A stretch of DNA of 64,000 bases. Origin: Methylomonas fluvii (GTDB lineage Bacteria; Pseudomonadota; Gammaproteobacteria; Methylococcales; Methylomonadaceae). Location of the stretch: the NCBI RefSeq assembly GCF_014850975.1, contig NZ_JACXST010000002.1:1364001-1428000 (forward strand), given 5' to 3'. Under the pieces are notes generated by a model. It ran no database searches and was not told the origin of the DNA. It saw only the letters and a list, made by a program, of their open reading frames with translations. This document shows, one piece after another, positions 9,460 through 20,110 of this stretch. A program made the position numbers and the translations under genes. Within the stretch, counting starts at the first letter, position 1. Every line of letters begins with the position of its first letter.

Positions 9460-10578
9460 TTAAGACTCTACTTTTACCGGAATATCGGAAATTGCCGATT
9501 TTTTGAAAGAAGCAACAAACTCCGGCTGCTTTTCGGCAACCATTTCACCTGAAGTTTTCGGACCGCGCACCGCCGCCCACAAAGCTTTCAATGGATGAGC
9601 CAAGGTATCCTCAACCGCCGTTGCTTCATAACCACAATGAGCCATGCAATTAGCACATTTAGGGTTTTTCACCGTGCCGTATTTGTCCCAAGGAGTGTCA
9701 TCCAGCAACTCTTGAAAAGAATTGGCATTACCTTCGTCAGCCAACAAATAGCAAGGTTTTTGCCAGCCAAATACGTTGCGCGTTGGATTACCCCATGGCG
9801 TACAGTCGTAATTCTGATTGCCGGCCAAATAATCCAAGTACAGCGACGAATGGTTCAATTTCCATTTGCGAGTCTTGCCGATTTTGAAAATACCGCGAAA
9901 CAGGTTTTTAACGTCAAGGCCTTTAATGAACACGTCCTGCTTAGGCGCGCGCTCGTAGCTGAATCCCGGCGCAATAGTGACGCCTTCGACGCCCAACTCC
10001 ATCGCATAATCCAAAAACTCCGCCACTTCTTCCGGGGTTTCGCCTTGGAACAAAGTACAGTTAACGGTGACCCTAAAACCTTTACCCAAGGCCAATTTGA
10101 TCGCTTCGACAGCGATGTCGAAAACCCCTTCCTGGCAAACAGAAGCATCATGCCGATCTTTTAAACCGTCCAGATGCACGGAAAAGGTCAAATAAGGCGA
10201 CGGCGTGTAATCGTTAATTCGTTTTCTTAACAGCAAGGCGTTGGTGCACAGATAAACAAACTTCTTTCTAGCAACGATACCGGCCACAATCTGCGGCATT
10301 TCTTTATGAATCAAGGGTTCGCCGCCTGGAATGGACACCATCGGCGCGCCGCATTCATCAACCGCAGCCAAACACTCCTCAACAGAGAGCCGCTTGTCGA
10401 GAATATCATCGGGATAATCGATTTTACCGCAGCCCGCGCATGCTAAATTGCATCTGAACAGGGGCTCCAGCATCAAAACCAAAGGATATTTTTTTACACC
10501 TTTGATCTTTTGCTTGATCAGATAACTACCTACAGCTAATTGCTGACGTAAAGGAACACTCACAGCATTATTCTCCAA
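9460..10578 (-). CDS. hpnH: HpnH, radical SAM adenosylhopane synthase
   Basis: HpnH joins the 5'-deoxyadenosyl group to diploptene-type hopenes, the first step of C35 side-chain assembly. The 372-residue protein has the radical SAM cluster motif CNLACAGC (Cys43, Cys47, Cys50) and GGEPL (SAM binding). A Cys-rich C-terminal segment (CANCMAHCGYEATA) belongs to the extended SPASM-like part. It is transcribed divergently from the squalene synthase gene and heads the unit with hpnM and mlaA. Confidence 0.93.
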   Translation of the reverse strand: MENNAVSVPLRQQLAVGSYLIKQKIKGVKKYPLVLMLEPLFRCNLACAGCGKIDYPDDILDKRLSVEECLAAVDECGAPMVSIPGGEPLIHKEMPQIVAGIVARKKFVYLCTNALLLRKRINDYTPSPYLTFSVHLDGLKDRHDASVCQEGVFDIAVEAIKLALGKGFRVTVNCTLFQGETPEEVAEFLDYAMELGVEGVTIAPGFSYERAPKQDVFIKGLDVKNLFRGIFKIGKTRKWKLNHSSLYLDYLAGNQNYDCTPWGNPTRNVFGWQKPCYLLADEGNANSFQELLDDTPWDKYGTVKNPKCANCMAHCGYEATAVEDTLAHPLKALWAAVRGPKTSGEMVAEKQPEFVASFKKSAISDIPVKVES

Positions 10579-11002
10579 AAACTATCACGACATCCAGCGA
10601 CCACGGCTGTTACAAAAAAACAACAACCGCAAACCGATAACCATCCTAGAAGTGACACCCGCTGCGGCCTATTTAGACCATCAATGAGGCTCAAGGCGCA
10701 CAATTAGATGTGGTCAGAATACCACTTTCCAACAACATACTCCAGATAAAATACGCAAAAAACAACAAGAACACGCGCACATTTCCTGAAAGCCACACAA
10801 AGCCGCTTAACAACCACAAGAAAGACTAGCCGCCAAAAAACCATAATTATTTTTCTAAAACAACAACAAAGACCAGAAGCTCGGACTCATATGTCGCTTT
10901 TGACAGCAGCATTTCGACAAATTTGCCATAAAGCAACATCACTTTGCAAAACACCAACAAACAGTCTATCATTTGGGCAACTAATAGTTAGCCTTGATAA
11001 AG
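10579..11002. promoter_or_regulatory. 424-bp divergent control region hpnH / squalene synthase
   Basis: No gene is visible. The plus strand is rich in A and C and contains the octamer AACAACAA three times (10619-10626, 10761-10768, 10859-10866) plus CCAACAAC near 10730. Promoters of both divergent units must lie here. I see no consensus -35/-10 pair. Confidence 0.5.
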
Positions 11003-12094
11003 ATGAACGGATCTCAAACACTAATCAACAATCCGGAGTTGCTCAGACAACTACCCGACGCCGAACTGCAAGCCACCCTACTTGAAGGCGTGTCGCGCAC
11101 GTTTGCGCTAACTATTCCGCAACTGCCAGGAGAGTTGTATCCGGCTGTGGCGAATGCTTATTTGCTATGCCGGATTGTCGACACTATAGAAGACGAAGTA
11201 TCCCTTAGCGCCGAACAAAAAAAATACTTTTGCAGCGCTTTTATAGACATAGTCAACACTGGCAATAACGCAGACGTATTCAGCGCCGAGCTAGCCCCGT
11301 TGCTTTCAGAGCAAACCATTCCGGCCGAACATAGCTTGATCCAACTGGTGCCTCGCGTAATTGCCATAACCCGCTCACTGGACGCTCCGCAAATCGAAGC
11401 CCTGACTTGTTGCGTGGAAACCATGGCGAACGGCATGCCGGTCTATCAAGCGCTGGATTTACATGCCGGCTTGAAAACCCTCAAAGACATGGACGACTAC
11501 TGCTACTACGTGGCCGGCTGCGTCGGTGAGATGCTGGCGAAGTTGTTCTGCCATTATTCGCCGGAAATCGCCGCGCATCGCGAGGAGCTACTAAGACTCT
11601 CAGTCTCCTTTGGTCAAGGCCTGCAAATGACCAATATCCTGAAAGATATTTGGGACGATGCCAAACGTGGTGTCTGCTGGTTACCGCAAGACATTTTCAA
11701 CGAAACCGGCTTCAATCTGGCCGAACTGACGCCGGCGACCGACGACGAGCGTTTCCGACTAGGCCTGAGCCACCTGGTGGCTATAGCTCACGGGCACTTG
11801 CAAAATGCATTAACTTACACTCAGCTCCTGCCCAGCCACGAAACCGGCATCCGCAACTTTTGCCTTTGGGCGCTGGGCATGGCCGTACTGACCTTGAAGA
11901 AAATCAAGGCAAACCTTAATTTCAACGAATCGAATCAGGTCAAAATCAGCCGTAATAGTGTGAAAGCCACTATTGTCGCGACCAAGTTGACCGTGCGCAG
12001 CAATCTGCTGCTATCCCTACTGTTTAACCTGACCAGCCGTAATTTGAAATCGCCGGATTGGCACTATTCACCTATATCGCACACTGGACAATAA
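11003..12094 (+). CDS. squalene synthase (single-enzyme SQS type)
   Basis: The enzyme condenses two farnesyl diphosphates to squalene. The 363-residue product resembles eukaryotic-type SQS rather than the three-gene HpnCDE route: first Asp-rich motif DTIED, second DIWDD, and the YYVAGCVGEML segment. VSRTFALTIPQLP at the N-terminus is also typical. I chose the ATG at 11003; a TTG at 10994 would add three residues. The C-terminus lacks an obvious membrane anchor. shc follows after 9 bp. Confidence 0.9.
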   Translation: MNGSQTLINNPELLRQLPDAELQATLLEGVSRTFALTIPQLPGELYPAVANAYLLCRIVDTIEDEVSLSAEQKKYFCSAFIDIVNTGNNADVFSAELAPLLSEQTIPAEHSLIQLVPRVIAITRSLDAPQIEALTCCVETMANGMPVYQALDLHAGLKTLKDMDDYCYYVAGCVGEMLAKLFCHYSPEIAAHREELLRLSVSFGQGLQMTNILKDIWDDAKRGVCWLPQDIFNETGFNLAELTPATDDERFRLGLSHLVAIAHGHLQNALTYTQLLPSHETGIRNFCLWALGMAVLTLKKIKANLNFNESNQVKISRNSVKATIVATKLTVRSNLLLSLLFNLTSRNLKSPDWHYSPISHTGQ

Positions 12095-12103
12095 GGAATA
12101 ACT

Positions 12104-14062
12104 ATGTTTACTGAAGCCCATATAGATACCAGCAGCCAAGACATTAGCAATGCCAATACCGGCAAAACGGCCGGCCTTGGCTTACTGAATGCCGCTATCG
12201 AACGCGCCCAAGCCAAATTACTCAGCTTGCAAAGCCCGGAAGGTTATTGGGTATTTGAGCTGGAAGCCGACTGCACTATCCCGTCCGAATACATCATGAT
12301 GATGCACTACCTGGACGACATCGACGAAGAATTGCAGCGCAAAATCGCCGTTTACCTGCGCAGCCGCCAAGCCGAAGACGGCAGCTATCCGCTATTTACC
12401 GGCGGCCCCGGCGACATCAGCGGTAGTGTAAAAACCTATTACGCTTTGAAAATGGCGGGCGACCCCATAGATGCTCCGCATATGGTCAAACTGCGCGACT
12501 GGATACTCAGCCAAGGCGGTGCAGCGCGCGCCAACGTCTTCACACGTATCGCGCTGGCGATATTCGAACAATTGCCCTGGCGCGGCGTACCCTATATTCC
12601 GGTGGAAATTATGCTGCTGCCCAGCTGGTTTCCGTTTCATCTGGACAAAGTATCGTATTGGTCACGCACCGTTATGGTACCGCTGTTCATCATGTGCACC
12701 TTAAAGGCCAGAGCCAAAAATCCGCATAAGGTCAACGTCCTGGAATTGTTTGTCGTTCATCCGGACGAAGAGAAACATTACTTTCCGGAACGGACTCTGC
12801 TGAATAAGTTCTTCCTGGGCCTGGATAAACTGGGCCGTGTTACCGAGCCGTTGATTCCACAACGCATGCGCGAACACGCCGTTCAAAAAGCCGTTGATTG
12901 GTTTACCGAACGCCTGAATGGCGAAGATGGTTTGGGCGGCATTTTCCCTGCCATGGTTAACGCCTATCAGTCGATGTTATTGCTGGGTTTTCCAAAAGAC
13001 CACCCTAATGTCGTGATCGCCCGCCAGTCCATCGACAAATTACTGGTGGTCAAAGACGATTATGCCTATTGCCAACCTTGCTTATCACCCGTCTGGGATA
13101 CGGCGCTTGCCGCACTGGCATTGCAGGAATCCGATAAGGCAGCAAATACCCCTAGCCTTAGCAAAGCATACGATTGGCTGAAAAGCGTGCAATTATCCGA
13201 CGAACCGGGCGACTGGCGAGTACGCCGACCCCATCTGGCCGGTGGCGGCTGGGCGTTTCAATTCGCCAACCCGCATTACCCGGATGTCGACGACACGGCT
13301 GTAGTGGGTTTTGCGATGGCCGATTCCAATCTGCCTGAATTAGACGAGTCCATCCACAGAGCGACACGTTGGATCGTCGGTATGCAATCGCAAAACGGCG
13401 GCTACGGCGCGTTCGATGTCGATAACACCTACTATTATTTGAACGAAATCCCGTTCGCCGACCACGGCGCCCTGCTCGACCCACCGACTGTCGACGTCAG
13501 CGCTCGCTGTGCGATGTTGATGGCCCGAGTGGCGAAGGATCACGACGAATATTTGCCGGCCCTGAAACGCACTATCGAATACATACGCGGTGATCAAGAA
13601 GCCGACGGTTCGTGGTTCGGCCGCTGGGGCACCAATTACATTTACGGCACTTGGTCTGCCTTGCTGGGCCTGGAGCAAACCGATGTACCGAAAACCGACC
13701 CGATGTACACCAAAGCTGCGGCATGGCTGAAAAGCGTCCAACGCGAAGACGGCGGCTGGGGCGAAGACAACTTGAGTTATCACGACGATAAAAAATTTCG
13801 CGGCCGCTACCATTTCAGCACAGCCTTCCAAACCGCTTGGGCGGTGCTGGGCTTGATCGCCGCCGGCGAAGTCCACAGCCAGGAAGTCAAAGCCGGCATC
13901 GACTTCTTGCTGCGCAGCCAGCAAGCTGACGGGGTTTGGAATGACCCCTGCTTTACCGCACCGGGCTTTCCAAAGGTGTTTTATTTGAAGTATCACGGCT
14001 ATGACAAGTTCTTCCCATTATGGGCGTTGGCTAGATACCGTAACGAATTAGCCAAACAGTGA
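12104..14062 (+). CDS. shc: squalene-hopene cyclase
   Basis: SHC cyclises squalene to hopene and diplopterol at the inner membrane. The 652-residue protein has the catalytic DVDDTA motif (near residue 394) and several QW repeats (for example QSPEGYW, QSQNGGYGAFD, QREDGGWGE and QQADGVW). It overlaps hpnG by 4 bp (GTGA). It is the second gene of the rightward hopanoid operon. Confidence 0.96.
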   Translation: MFTEAHIDTSSQDISNANTGKTAGLGLLNAAIERAQAKLLSLQSPEGYWVFELEADCTIPSEYIMMMHYLDDIDEELQRKIAVYLRSRQAEDGSYPLFTGGPGDISGSVKTYYALKMAGDPIDAPHMVKLRDWILSQGGAARANVFTRIALAIFEQLPWRGVPYIPVEIMLLPSWFPFHLDKVSYWSRTVMVPLFIMCTLKARAKNPHKVNVLELFVVHPDEEKHYFPERTLLNKFFLGLDKLGRVTEPLIPQRMREHAVQKAVDWFTERLNGEDGLGGIFPAMVNAYQSMLLLGFPKDHPNVVIARQSIDKLLVVKDDYAYCQPCLSPVWDTALAALALQESDKAANTPSLSKAYDWLKSVQLSDEPGDWRVRRPHLAGGGWAFQFANPHYPDVDDTAVVGFAMADSNLPELDESIHRATRWIVGMQSQNGGYGAFDVDNTYYYLNEIPFADHGALLDPPTVDVSARCAMLMARVAKDHDEYLPALKRTIEYIRGDQEADGSWFGRWGTNYIYGTWSALLGLEQTDVPKTDPMYTKAAAWLKSVQREDGGWGEDNLSYHDDKKFRGRYHFSTAFQTAWAVLGLIAAGEVHSQEVKAGIDFLLRSQQADGVWNDPCFTAPGFPKVFYLKYHGYDKFFPLWALARYRNELAKQ

Positions 14063-14763
14063 CCATAGGAATACTTGTTGCCTTACCGGAAGAGCTCTCC
14101 ACCCTGACCCGTCTAAAGCTGGTTCAGGGTGATTGCGTCAGAATCGCCGACAACATTCTCCTGGCATTTGCCGGCGCCGGACCGGTCAACGCGGAACGGG
14201 CTACGCACCTGTTAATCGCCAAAGGCGCTAAAAAACTGATCAGTTGGGGCTGTGCGGCCGCATTGTCGCCGCAATTGAAACCGGGCGATCTAATGTTGGC
14301 CGAACAGCTATTATCAGAGCAACAACAGGTGTTCGATACCGATCCCCGTTGGCGTAAGCGTCTACATGAGTTGCTGGATAAGCAGTTTCCAATTTCCAAT
14401 GGCAAGTTGGCTGAAAGCAGCCATATCGTCAGCAACAGTAGCGATAAGCACAAACTATACCGGCAAACCGGTGCGATTGCCTTGGACATGGAAAGCTGCG
14501 CCATGGCTAAAATTGCCGAGCAATCGAACTTACCTTGTCTGGCAATTCGTACGATTGCCGATCCGGTAAGCATGAGCCTACCCCAAGCGGTTACTCAGGC
14601 CTTGAATGGCCAGGGGCAGGTAGAAACCAGCAAACTCTTGCGTTTTTTGGCAACCCACCCATGGGAAGCGCTCAGCCTGATCAAGTTGGGCTTACATTTT
14701 CATGCCGCTCAAAAAACCTTGAAAATCATTGCCAAACAACTAAACGAAATCATCGTTTTTTAG
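14059..14763 (+). CDS. hpnG: HpnG, hopanoid-associated nucleoside phosphorylase
   Basis: HpnG removes adenine from adenosylhopane, giving ribosylhopane. The 234-residue protein follows the purine nucleosidase/phosphorylase fold: GILVALPEEL at the N-terminus, ISWGCAAALSPQLKPGDLML, and the DMESCAMAKIAEQ segment that contacts the ribose. It starts with GTG inside the shc stop codon (GTGA), so translation is coupled. Confidence 0.9.
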   Translation: MTIGILVALPEELSTLTRLKLVQGDCVRIADNILLAFAGAGPVNAERATHLLIAKGAKKLISWGCAAALSPQLKPGDLMLAEQLLSEQQQVFDTDPRWRKRLHELLDKQFPISNGKLAESSHIVSNSSDKHKLYRQTGAIALDMESCAMAKIAEQSNLPCLAIRTIADPVSMSLPQAVTQALNGQGQVETSKLLRFLATHPWEALSLIKLGLHFHAAQKTLKIIAKQLNEIIVF

Positions 14764-14844
14764 CAAAACCATGAATTATTGAAGGATTAAGCAGCGGGAA
14801 CATAGCGTAATCCAGAAATAAACCAAGCACTTACGAGGTATTAC

Positions 14845-16230
14845 ATGTCTTTTAGCATTGCCGATCTTTTTACTCAGCATTTCGACGAGAAATTCGACCT
14901 GCATGAGCATTATCTTAACAACCAGATGGTGCGCGTCTTACGCACTATCGGTTACGACAGAAACTATAAAAAAGCGATCGGCCAATATCTTTACGACGAA
15001 GAGGGTAACGAATACCTGGACTTGCTAAGTGGTTTCGGCGTGTTTGCGATGGGACGCAACCATCCGACCATTATCAAAGCCCTGCAAGAAACCCTGACGC
15101 TGGAATTACCCAGCCTGGTACAGATGGATGTGTCCTTGCTCAGCGGCCTGCTGGCCAAAGAAATTCTGGCTACCTGCCCGGACAATCTGGAAAAGATGTT
15201 TTTCTGCAACTCCGGCACCGAAGCCGTCGAGGCGGCGATCAAATTCGCCCGCTACACCACCAAACGCTCGCGCATCGTCCATTGCGACCACGGCTATCAC
15301 GGCCTGACGATGGGCTCATTATCGCTGACCGGCGAGCACATCTTCCGCGAAGGCTTTGGCCCCCTATTGCCGGAATGCACTTCCGTACCGTTCAATGACT
15401 TGGCCGCACTGGAACAAGCCTTGAGCAGCAAAGATGTGGCAGCCTTCATTGTCGAACCGATTCAAGGCAAAGGCGTCAACATTCCGAACGACAACTACCT
15501 GCCGGAAGTCGAGCGTTTATGTAAAAAATACGGCACCTTGTTCGTGGCCGACGAAATCCAGACCGGCATAGGCCGCACCGGCAAGTTCTGGGCCATCGAG
15601 CACTGGGGCGTCAAACCGGACATGATTTTGATGGCCAAAGCCTTGTCCGGCGGCTTCATCCCTGTCGGCGGCGTAGCCATGACCACCCATATCATGGACA
15701 CCGTGTTCAACCGTATGGATAGAGCCGTCGTCCACGGTTCGACCTTCTCGAAAAACAATATGGCGATGGCTGCCGGCCTGTCTGCCCTGCATGTGGTTCA
15801 CGAAGAAAAACTGGTCGAAAACAGTGCCAAGGTCGGCGAAGACATCATCGCTACCATCAACGCCATGGCGCCAAAATACGAATTCCTGAAGGAAGCGCGC
15901 GGCAAAGGCTCAATGATCGCCATCGAATTCCAGTCGCCGAAAAGTTTGGGGTTAAAAGCCGCCTGGGCCATGCTGGAAGCCGCCAACAAAGGCCTGTTCT
16001 GCCAGATGATCCTGATCCCACTGTTCAAGGAACACCGGGTACTGGCACAAGTGGCCGGCCACGGCATGAACGTGGTCAAATTTTTACCGCCCCTGACGCT
16101 GACTCAAAAAGACCGCGATTGGATTGTCAATTCCGTGGAAAAAACCATTGCCGATACGCACAACGTCACCGGCTCGATCTGGACGCTGGGTAAAAACCTG
16201 GCCGGCCATGCCCTGAAAAACAAAAAATAA
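14845..16230 (+). CDS. hpnO: HpnO, class III aminotransferase for aminobacteriohopanetriol
   Basis: HpnO transfers an amino group to the terminal carbon of ribosylhopane, giving 35-aminobacteriohopanetriol, the parent of the aminopolyols typical of methanotrophs. The 461-residue PLP enzyme has NSGTEAVEAAIKFAR, HGYHGLTMGS, ADEIQTGIGRTG and the PLP lysine in MAKALSGG (Lys265). Context next to hpnG separates it from ornithine or acetylornithine aminotransferases. copC starts 11 bp later. Confidence 0.9.
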   Translation: MSFSIADLFTQHFDEKFDLHEHYLNNQMVRVLRTIGYDRNYKKAIGQYLYDEEGNEYLDLLSGFGVFAMGRNHPTIIKALQETLTLELPSLVQMDVSLLSGLLAKEILATCPDNLEKMFFCNSGTEAVEAAIKFARYTTKRSRIVHCDHGYHGLTMGSLSLTGEHIFREGFGPLLPECTSVPFNDLAALEQALSSKDVAAFIVEPIQGKGVNIPNDNYLPEVERLCKKYGTLFVADEIQTGIGRTGKFWAIEHWGVKPDMILMAKALSGGFIPVGGVAMTTHIMDTVFNRMDRAVVHGSTFSKNNMAMAAGLSALHVVHEEKLVENSAKVGEDIIATINAMAPKYEFLKEARGKGSMIAIEFQSPKSLGLKAAWAMLEAANKGLFCQMILIPLFKEHRVLAQVAGHGMNVVKFLPPLTLTQKDRDWIVNSVEKTIADTHNVTGSIWTLGKNLAGHALKNKK

Positions 16231-16240
16231 GGTGCCATAT

Positions 16241-16600
16241 ATGAATTTTTTCAAACCTGCTTTGTTCGCATTGGCACTGATCGCCAGTAACAGCGCTTTC
16301 GGCCACGCAGTCGTCACGCATAATTCTTTAAAACTCAAACCCGTGCCGGTCAATTTAGCCAGCCAAGTGGAGCTATCGTTCAATTCCAAAGTGGAATTGG
16401 ATTTGTCGGAAGTATTCCTGGTCAGTGCCGGCGATAAAATGCAAACCATCACTGCCACGCCGGGCGAAAAACCCGGGCAAGTCTTGCTGCACCTGCCAGC
16501 CCTGGAGCCGGGGGAATATGCTATCAAATTGAAGATATTTGCCGCAGACGGTCATCTCAGCGAAGACCTATTACGTTTTTTCGTTAAACCAACTAAGTAA
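16241..16600 (+). CDS. copC: CopC-type periplasmic copper-binding protein
   Basis: CopC binds Cu(II) in the periplasm and is thought to hand it to CopD. The 119-residue precursor has a signal peptide ending SAFG, so the mature protein would start HAVVTHNS, giving the N-terminal His of the copper site. The other ligand segment FAADGH lies near the C-terminus. I chose the ATG at 16241, which has AAGG about 9 bp upstream; a GTG at 16232 would add three residues. copD starts 6 bp after the stop. Confidence 0.9.
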   Translation: MNFFKPALFALALIASNSAFGHAVVTHNSLKLKPVPVNLASQVELSFNSKVELDLSEVFLVSAGDKMQTITATPGEKPGQVLLHLPALEPGEYAIKLKIFAADGHLSEDLLRFFVKPTK

Positions 16601-16605
16601 CCAGC

Positions 16606-18237
16606 ATGGAAGGCATTGCAAACTATTTAGATTCACTGATTGGCGGCGTCGATCTCACTTTTTATTCCATCACTATCGGTGGATTGCTGTGGGGACTGTT
16701 CGTGCTGCGCCCTTGGCATGAAGAGGCACTCTATAACACGGCTTTATTGACCAAAACTGTCAACCTGATTCATTTCGGCAGCAAAGCCCTGGTCATCACC
16801 CAATTGTCGAAAATTGGCCTGAAAATATGGCTGATGGCCGTAACCTTGGGCAAATCACCGTTTCCGGCGTTTTTCCAAACCGTGCAGTTCCAGGCCGGTT
16901 TAGCGCGTGCCACCTGCGCTTTTATTTTGGCGGTGTTCATCCGACAAGCGTTAAAAAGCAATCCACGCTCCAAACAATTCTGGGTACTATCCACTGCGAT
17001 CATCGTGCCGCTGGTCATTTCCGCGGCCTGGTTGGTCCATGGCGCCAGTCGTCTAGAGGATCGCGGCCTGTTAATGACGCTGACCGTCACTCATCAAATG
17101 GCCGCCGCCACCTGGGTGGGCGGTATTTTTCAAATCCTGGCTTTGTGGAGTCTGAAAAAACGCAATTTGATTGCTGTCGAAGTTTGGCCGTTATTATTAA
17201 AACGTTTCTCGATAGTGGGCATCAGCGCCGTCGTGGTTTTACTAGCTACTGGCACACCGCTGGCTTGGTATTACATCCGCACCTTCCAAGGCTTTATTGG
17301 TGCGGGTTACGGCAATCTGTTATTGGTAAAAATTATCATGCTGGGTCTGGCGCTGGGCTTTGCCTGGTTGAATCGCCAAGCCGTCAATACCTATTTCACC
17401 AGCCGCAGCCTTTATGCCCTGACCGCGCGCGTGCCCTACTATATCGAAGCGGAAACCCTGATTCTGCTGACCATCCTGTTCACCGCCGCCAGTTTGGCAT
17501 CGCAACCGCCCGCAGTCGATATTCCGCACCTGACCGCCAGCTTCGAAGAAGTGTTGAACATGTTCCATCCGCGTATACCGCGCTGGGAATCGCCCACTCA
17601 TGAAGCCTTAATTGCCGGTGAAGCCGGACGGGTGGCCATCGTCGGCCAAGTACCATCGGAAGCAGCTACCGCTTGGTCGGACTACAACCACAATATCTCA
17701 GGTATCTTCCTGACGACGATGAGCTTTTTTGCGATGTTGTCGTTCTCCAACCGTTTCCATCGCTGGGCACGCTTTTGGCCGGTCGGTTTTATGGCTTTGG
17801 GTATATTCCTGTTTTTCCGTAGCGACGCGGAAAGCTGGCCGCTCGGTCCTATCGGTTTCTGGGAAAGTACGTTTAACAACGGCGAAATTCTGCAGCATCG
17901 CATCGCCACCTTGCTGGTATTTGTGCTGGGCTTGATCGAAGTCAGAGCCCGCCTCAACAACAACAGTGGCTTCATGCCCTACATGTTTCCGTTATTGGCT
18001 GCGTTCGGCGGCATGATGTTGCTGGCGCATTCGCATGTCGGTTTTGAGGCGAAATCGGCCTTCTTGATTCAGGTCGGCCATACCATGATGGGCGTATTCT
18101 CGCTGATCCTGGCTTGCGGCCGCTGGCTGGAACTCAAACTAGATTCGCCCGGTAAAAACGTAGCCGGATTTATTTCAGTGTTCGCTTTATTCCAGATAGG
18201 CGTCATCCTGATGTTCTATCGTGAACCCCTGTACTGA
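16606..18237 (+). CDS. copD: CopD-type copper import membrane protein
   Basis: CopD is an inner-membrane protein that works with CopC in copper uptake. The 543-residue product has many hydrophobic segments. The first two thirds match the CopD domain (histidines in [18 protein letters not shown] and a CopD-like [19 protein letters not shown] region). The C-terminal third adds further membrane segments with His residues ([17 protein letters not shown]) beyond the usual roughly 300-residue CopD. It lies 2 bp before dxs copy 2 and is evidently cotranscribed with it. Confidence 0.87.
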   Translation: MEGIANYLDSLIGGVDLTFYSITIGGLLWGLFVLRPWHEEALYNTALLTKTVNLIHFGSKALVITQLSKIGLKIWLMAVTLGKSPFPAFFQTVQFQAGLARATCAFILAVFIRQALKSNPRSKQFWVLSTAIIVPLVISAAWLVHGASRLEDRGLLMTLTVTHQMAAATWVGGIFQILALWSLKKRNLIAVEVWPLLLKRFSIVGISAVVVLLATGTPLAWYYIRTFQGFIGAGYGNLLLVKIIMLGLALGFAWLNRQAVNTYFTSRSLYALTARVPYYIEAETLILLTILFTAASLASQPPAVDIPHLTASFEEVLNMFHPRIPRWESPTHEALIAGEAGRVAIVGQVPSEAATAWSDYNHNISGIFLTTMSFFAMLSFSNRFHRWARFWPVGFMALGIFLFFRSDAESWPLGPIGFWESTFNNGEILQHRIATLLVFVLGLIEVRARLNNNSGFMPYMFPLLAAFGGMMLLAHSHVGFEAKSAFLIQVGHTMMGVFSLILACGRWLELKLDSPGKNVAGFISVFALFQIGVILMFYREPLY

Positions 18238-18239
18238 TC

Positions 18240-20102
18240 ATGAAACAGACTAACGAATTCCCGTTACTAGACACCATCCAGACCCCCGCCGACGTTCGGG
18301 CCCTGAAGCCAGAACAACTCGAACCGCTGGCCGATGAGTTGCGTCGCTATCTGACCCATACCGTCAGTATCTCGGGCGGTCATTTCTCCGCTGGCCTGGG
18401 CACGGTGGAGCTGACGGTAGCGCTGCATTATGTGTTCGATACGCCTTCGGATCAGTTGGTGTGGGACGTGGGCCATCAGGCTTATCCGCATAAGATTTTG
18501 ACCGGCCGGAAAGAGCGGATGCCGACCATTCGCACTTTGGGCGGGGTATCGGCGTTTCCGTGCCGCTCGGAGAGTGCGTATGACGCGTTTGGCGTGGGCC
18601 ATTCGTCGACGTCGATCAGCGCGGCACTGGGCATGGCGATTGCCTCGCAGTTGCGCGGGGAAGATAAGAAGATGGTGGCGATCATCGGTGACGGTTCGAT
18701 TACCGGCGGCATGGCGTATGAGGCGATGAATCATGCCGGCGATGTGAACGCTAATTTGTTGGTGATTTTGAACGATAACGATATGTCGATTTCACCGCCG
18801 GTCGGGGCGATGAATAATTATCTGACCAAGGTGTTGTCGAGTAAGTTTTATTCCTCGGTGCGGGAAGAAAGTAAGAAGGCTTTAGCCAGCATGCCGTCGG
18901 TGTGGGAGTTGGCCCGGAAGACGGAAGAGCATGTGAAGGGCATGATTGTGCCGGGTACTTTGTTCGAGGAGTTGGGCTTTAATTATTTCGGGCCGATCGA
19001 CGGCCACGATGTGGAGATGCTGGTTTCGACTTTAGAGAAGTTGAAGGATTTGTCCGGGCCGGTGTTTTTGCATGTGGTGACCAAGAAAGGTAAAGGGTAT
19101 GCACCGGCCGAGAAAGATCCACTGGCGTATCACGGGGTGCCGGCCTTCGATCCGAGCAAGGATTATTTACCCAAAGCCGCACCGTCGCCGCATCCGACCT
19201 ATACAGAAGTGTTCGGTACTTGGCTGTGCGATATGGCTAAGCAGGATGAGCGGCTGTTGGGGATTACCCCGGCAATGCGCGAGGGTTCGGGTTTGGTGGC
19301 GTTTTCCCAGCAGTTTCCGAAACGCTATTTCGATGTGGCGATTGCCGAGCAGCACGCGGTGACCTTGGCGGCCGGTCAAGCCTGTCAGGGCGCGAAGCCG
19401 GTAGTGGCGATTTATTCGACCTTCTTGCAACGGGCTTACGATCAGTTAATCCACGACGTGGCTTTGCAGAATTTGGATGTGTTGTTTGCCTTGGATAGAG
19501 CGGGCTTGGTGGGACCGGACGGTCCGACCCATGCCGGGGCGTTTGATTACAGTTATATGCGCTGTATTCCGAATATGCTGGTGATGGCGCCGGCCGACGA
19601 GAACGAATGTCGGCAGATGCTGACTACCGGCTTCAAACACAATGGCCCGGCCTCGGTACGTTATCCACGCGGCAAAGGACCCGGGGCCACGGTCGATAAG
19701 GCTTTGACCGAGCTCCCTATCGGCAAGGGCGAAATCCGCCATCAAGGCAGCCGGTTAGCGATTCTGGCCTGGGGCAGTATGGTGACTCCATCCGTGGAAG
19801 TCGGCAAACAGCTGGGCGCCACGGTGGTGAACATGCGCTTTGTCAAACCGCTGGATGAGGCACTTATCCTGGAAATGGCGAAAAGCCATGATGTGATCGT
19901 CACCGTCGAAGAGAACGTGATTGCCGGCGGTGCCGGCGGTGCGGTGAACGAGTTTCTGCAGGCACAAAACATTCTGATGCCGGTGTTGAACATCGGCTTG
20001 CCGGATCGCTTTGTGGAGCAAGGCAGTCGCGAGGAATTGCTGACGCTGTGTGGACTGGATACCAAGGGTATCTTGGCGAAAATTCAGGCGGTGTGTGCGT
20101 AA
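18240..20102 (+). CDS. dxs: 1-deoxy-D-xylulose-5-phosphate synthase, copy 2
   Basis: This is a second Dxs of 620 residues. It is identical to copy 1 from TIQTPADV onward but starts [11 protein letters not shown]. Codons for the shared residues FPLL differ synonymously between the copies (ttt-ccg-ctt-ctc against ttc-ccg-tta-cta), so the copies were already separate before the rest became identical. It begins 2 bp after copD with no clear ribosome binding site, so translation probably relies on coupling. Its place in the hopanoid operon would raise isoprenoid supply together with squalene and hopene synthesis. Confidence 0.95.
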   Translation: MKQTNEFPLLDTIQTPADVRALKPEQLEPLADELRRYLTHTVSISGGHFSAGLGTVELTVALHYVFDTPSDQLVWDVGHQAYPHKILTGRKERMPTIRTLGGVSAFPCRSESAYDAFGVGHSSTSISAALGMAIASQLRGEDKKMVAIIGDGSITGGMAYEAMNHAGDVNANLLVILNDNDMSISPPVGAMNNYLTKVLSSKFYSSVREESKKALASMPSVWELARKTEEHVKGMIVPGTLFEELGFNYFGPIDGHDVEMLVSTLEKLKDLSGPVFLHVVTKKGKGYAPAEKDPLAYHGVPAFDPSKDYLPKAAPSPHPTYTEVFGTWLCDMAKQDERLLGITPAMREGSGLVAFSQQFPKRYFDVAIAEQHAVTLAAGQACQGAKPVVAIYSTFLQRAYDQLIHDVALQNLDVLFALDRAGLVGPDGPTHAGAFDYSYMRCIPNMLVMAPADENECRQMLTTGFKHNGPASVRYPRGKGPGATVDKALTELPIGKGEIRHQGSRLAILAWGSMVTPSVEVGKQLGATVVNMRFVKPLDEALILEMAKSHDVIVTVEENVIAGGAGGAVNEFLQAQNILMPVLNIGLPDRFVEQGSREELLTLCGLDTKGILAKIQAVCA

Positions 20103-20104
20103 AC
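18271..20104 (+). repeat. 1834-bp direct repeat, dxs copy 2
   Basis: Second copy of the repeat at 5362-7195, in the same orientation. Recombination between the two would delete about 12.9 kb, including mlaA, hpnM, hpnH, the squalene synthase gene, shc, hpnG, hpnO and copCD. Confidence 0.9.
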
Positions 20105-20110
20105 AGCCAG

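Noticed and set aside
16606-18237. CopD joined to a second gene by a lost stop codon
   Set aside because: The C-terminal third continues with membrane helices and matching composition in one frame; an extended CopD is simpler.
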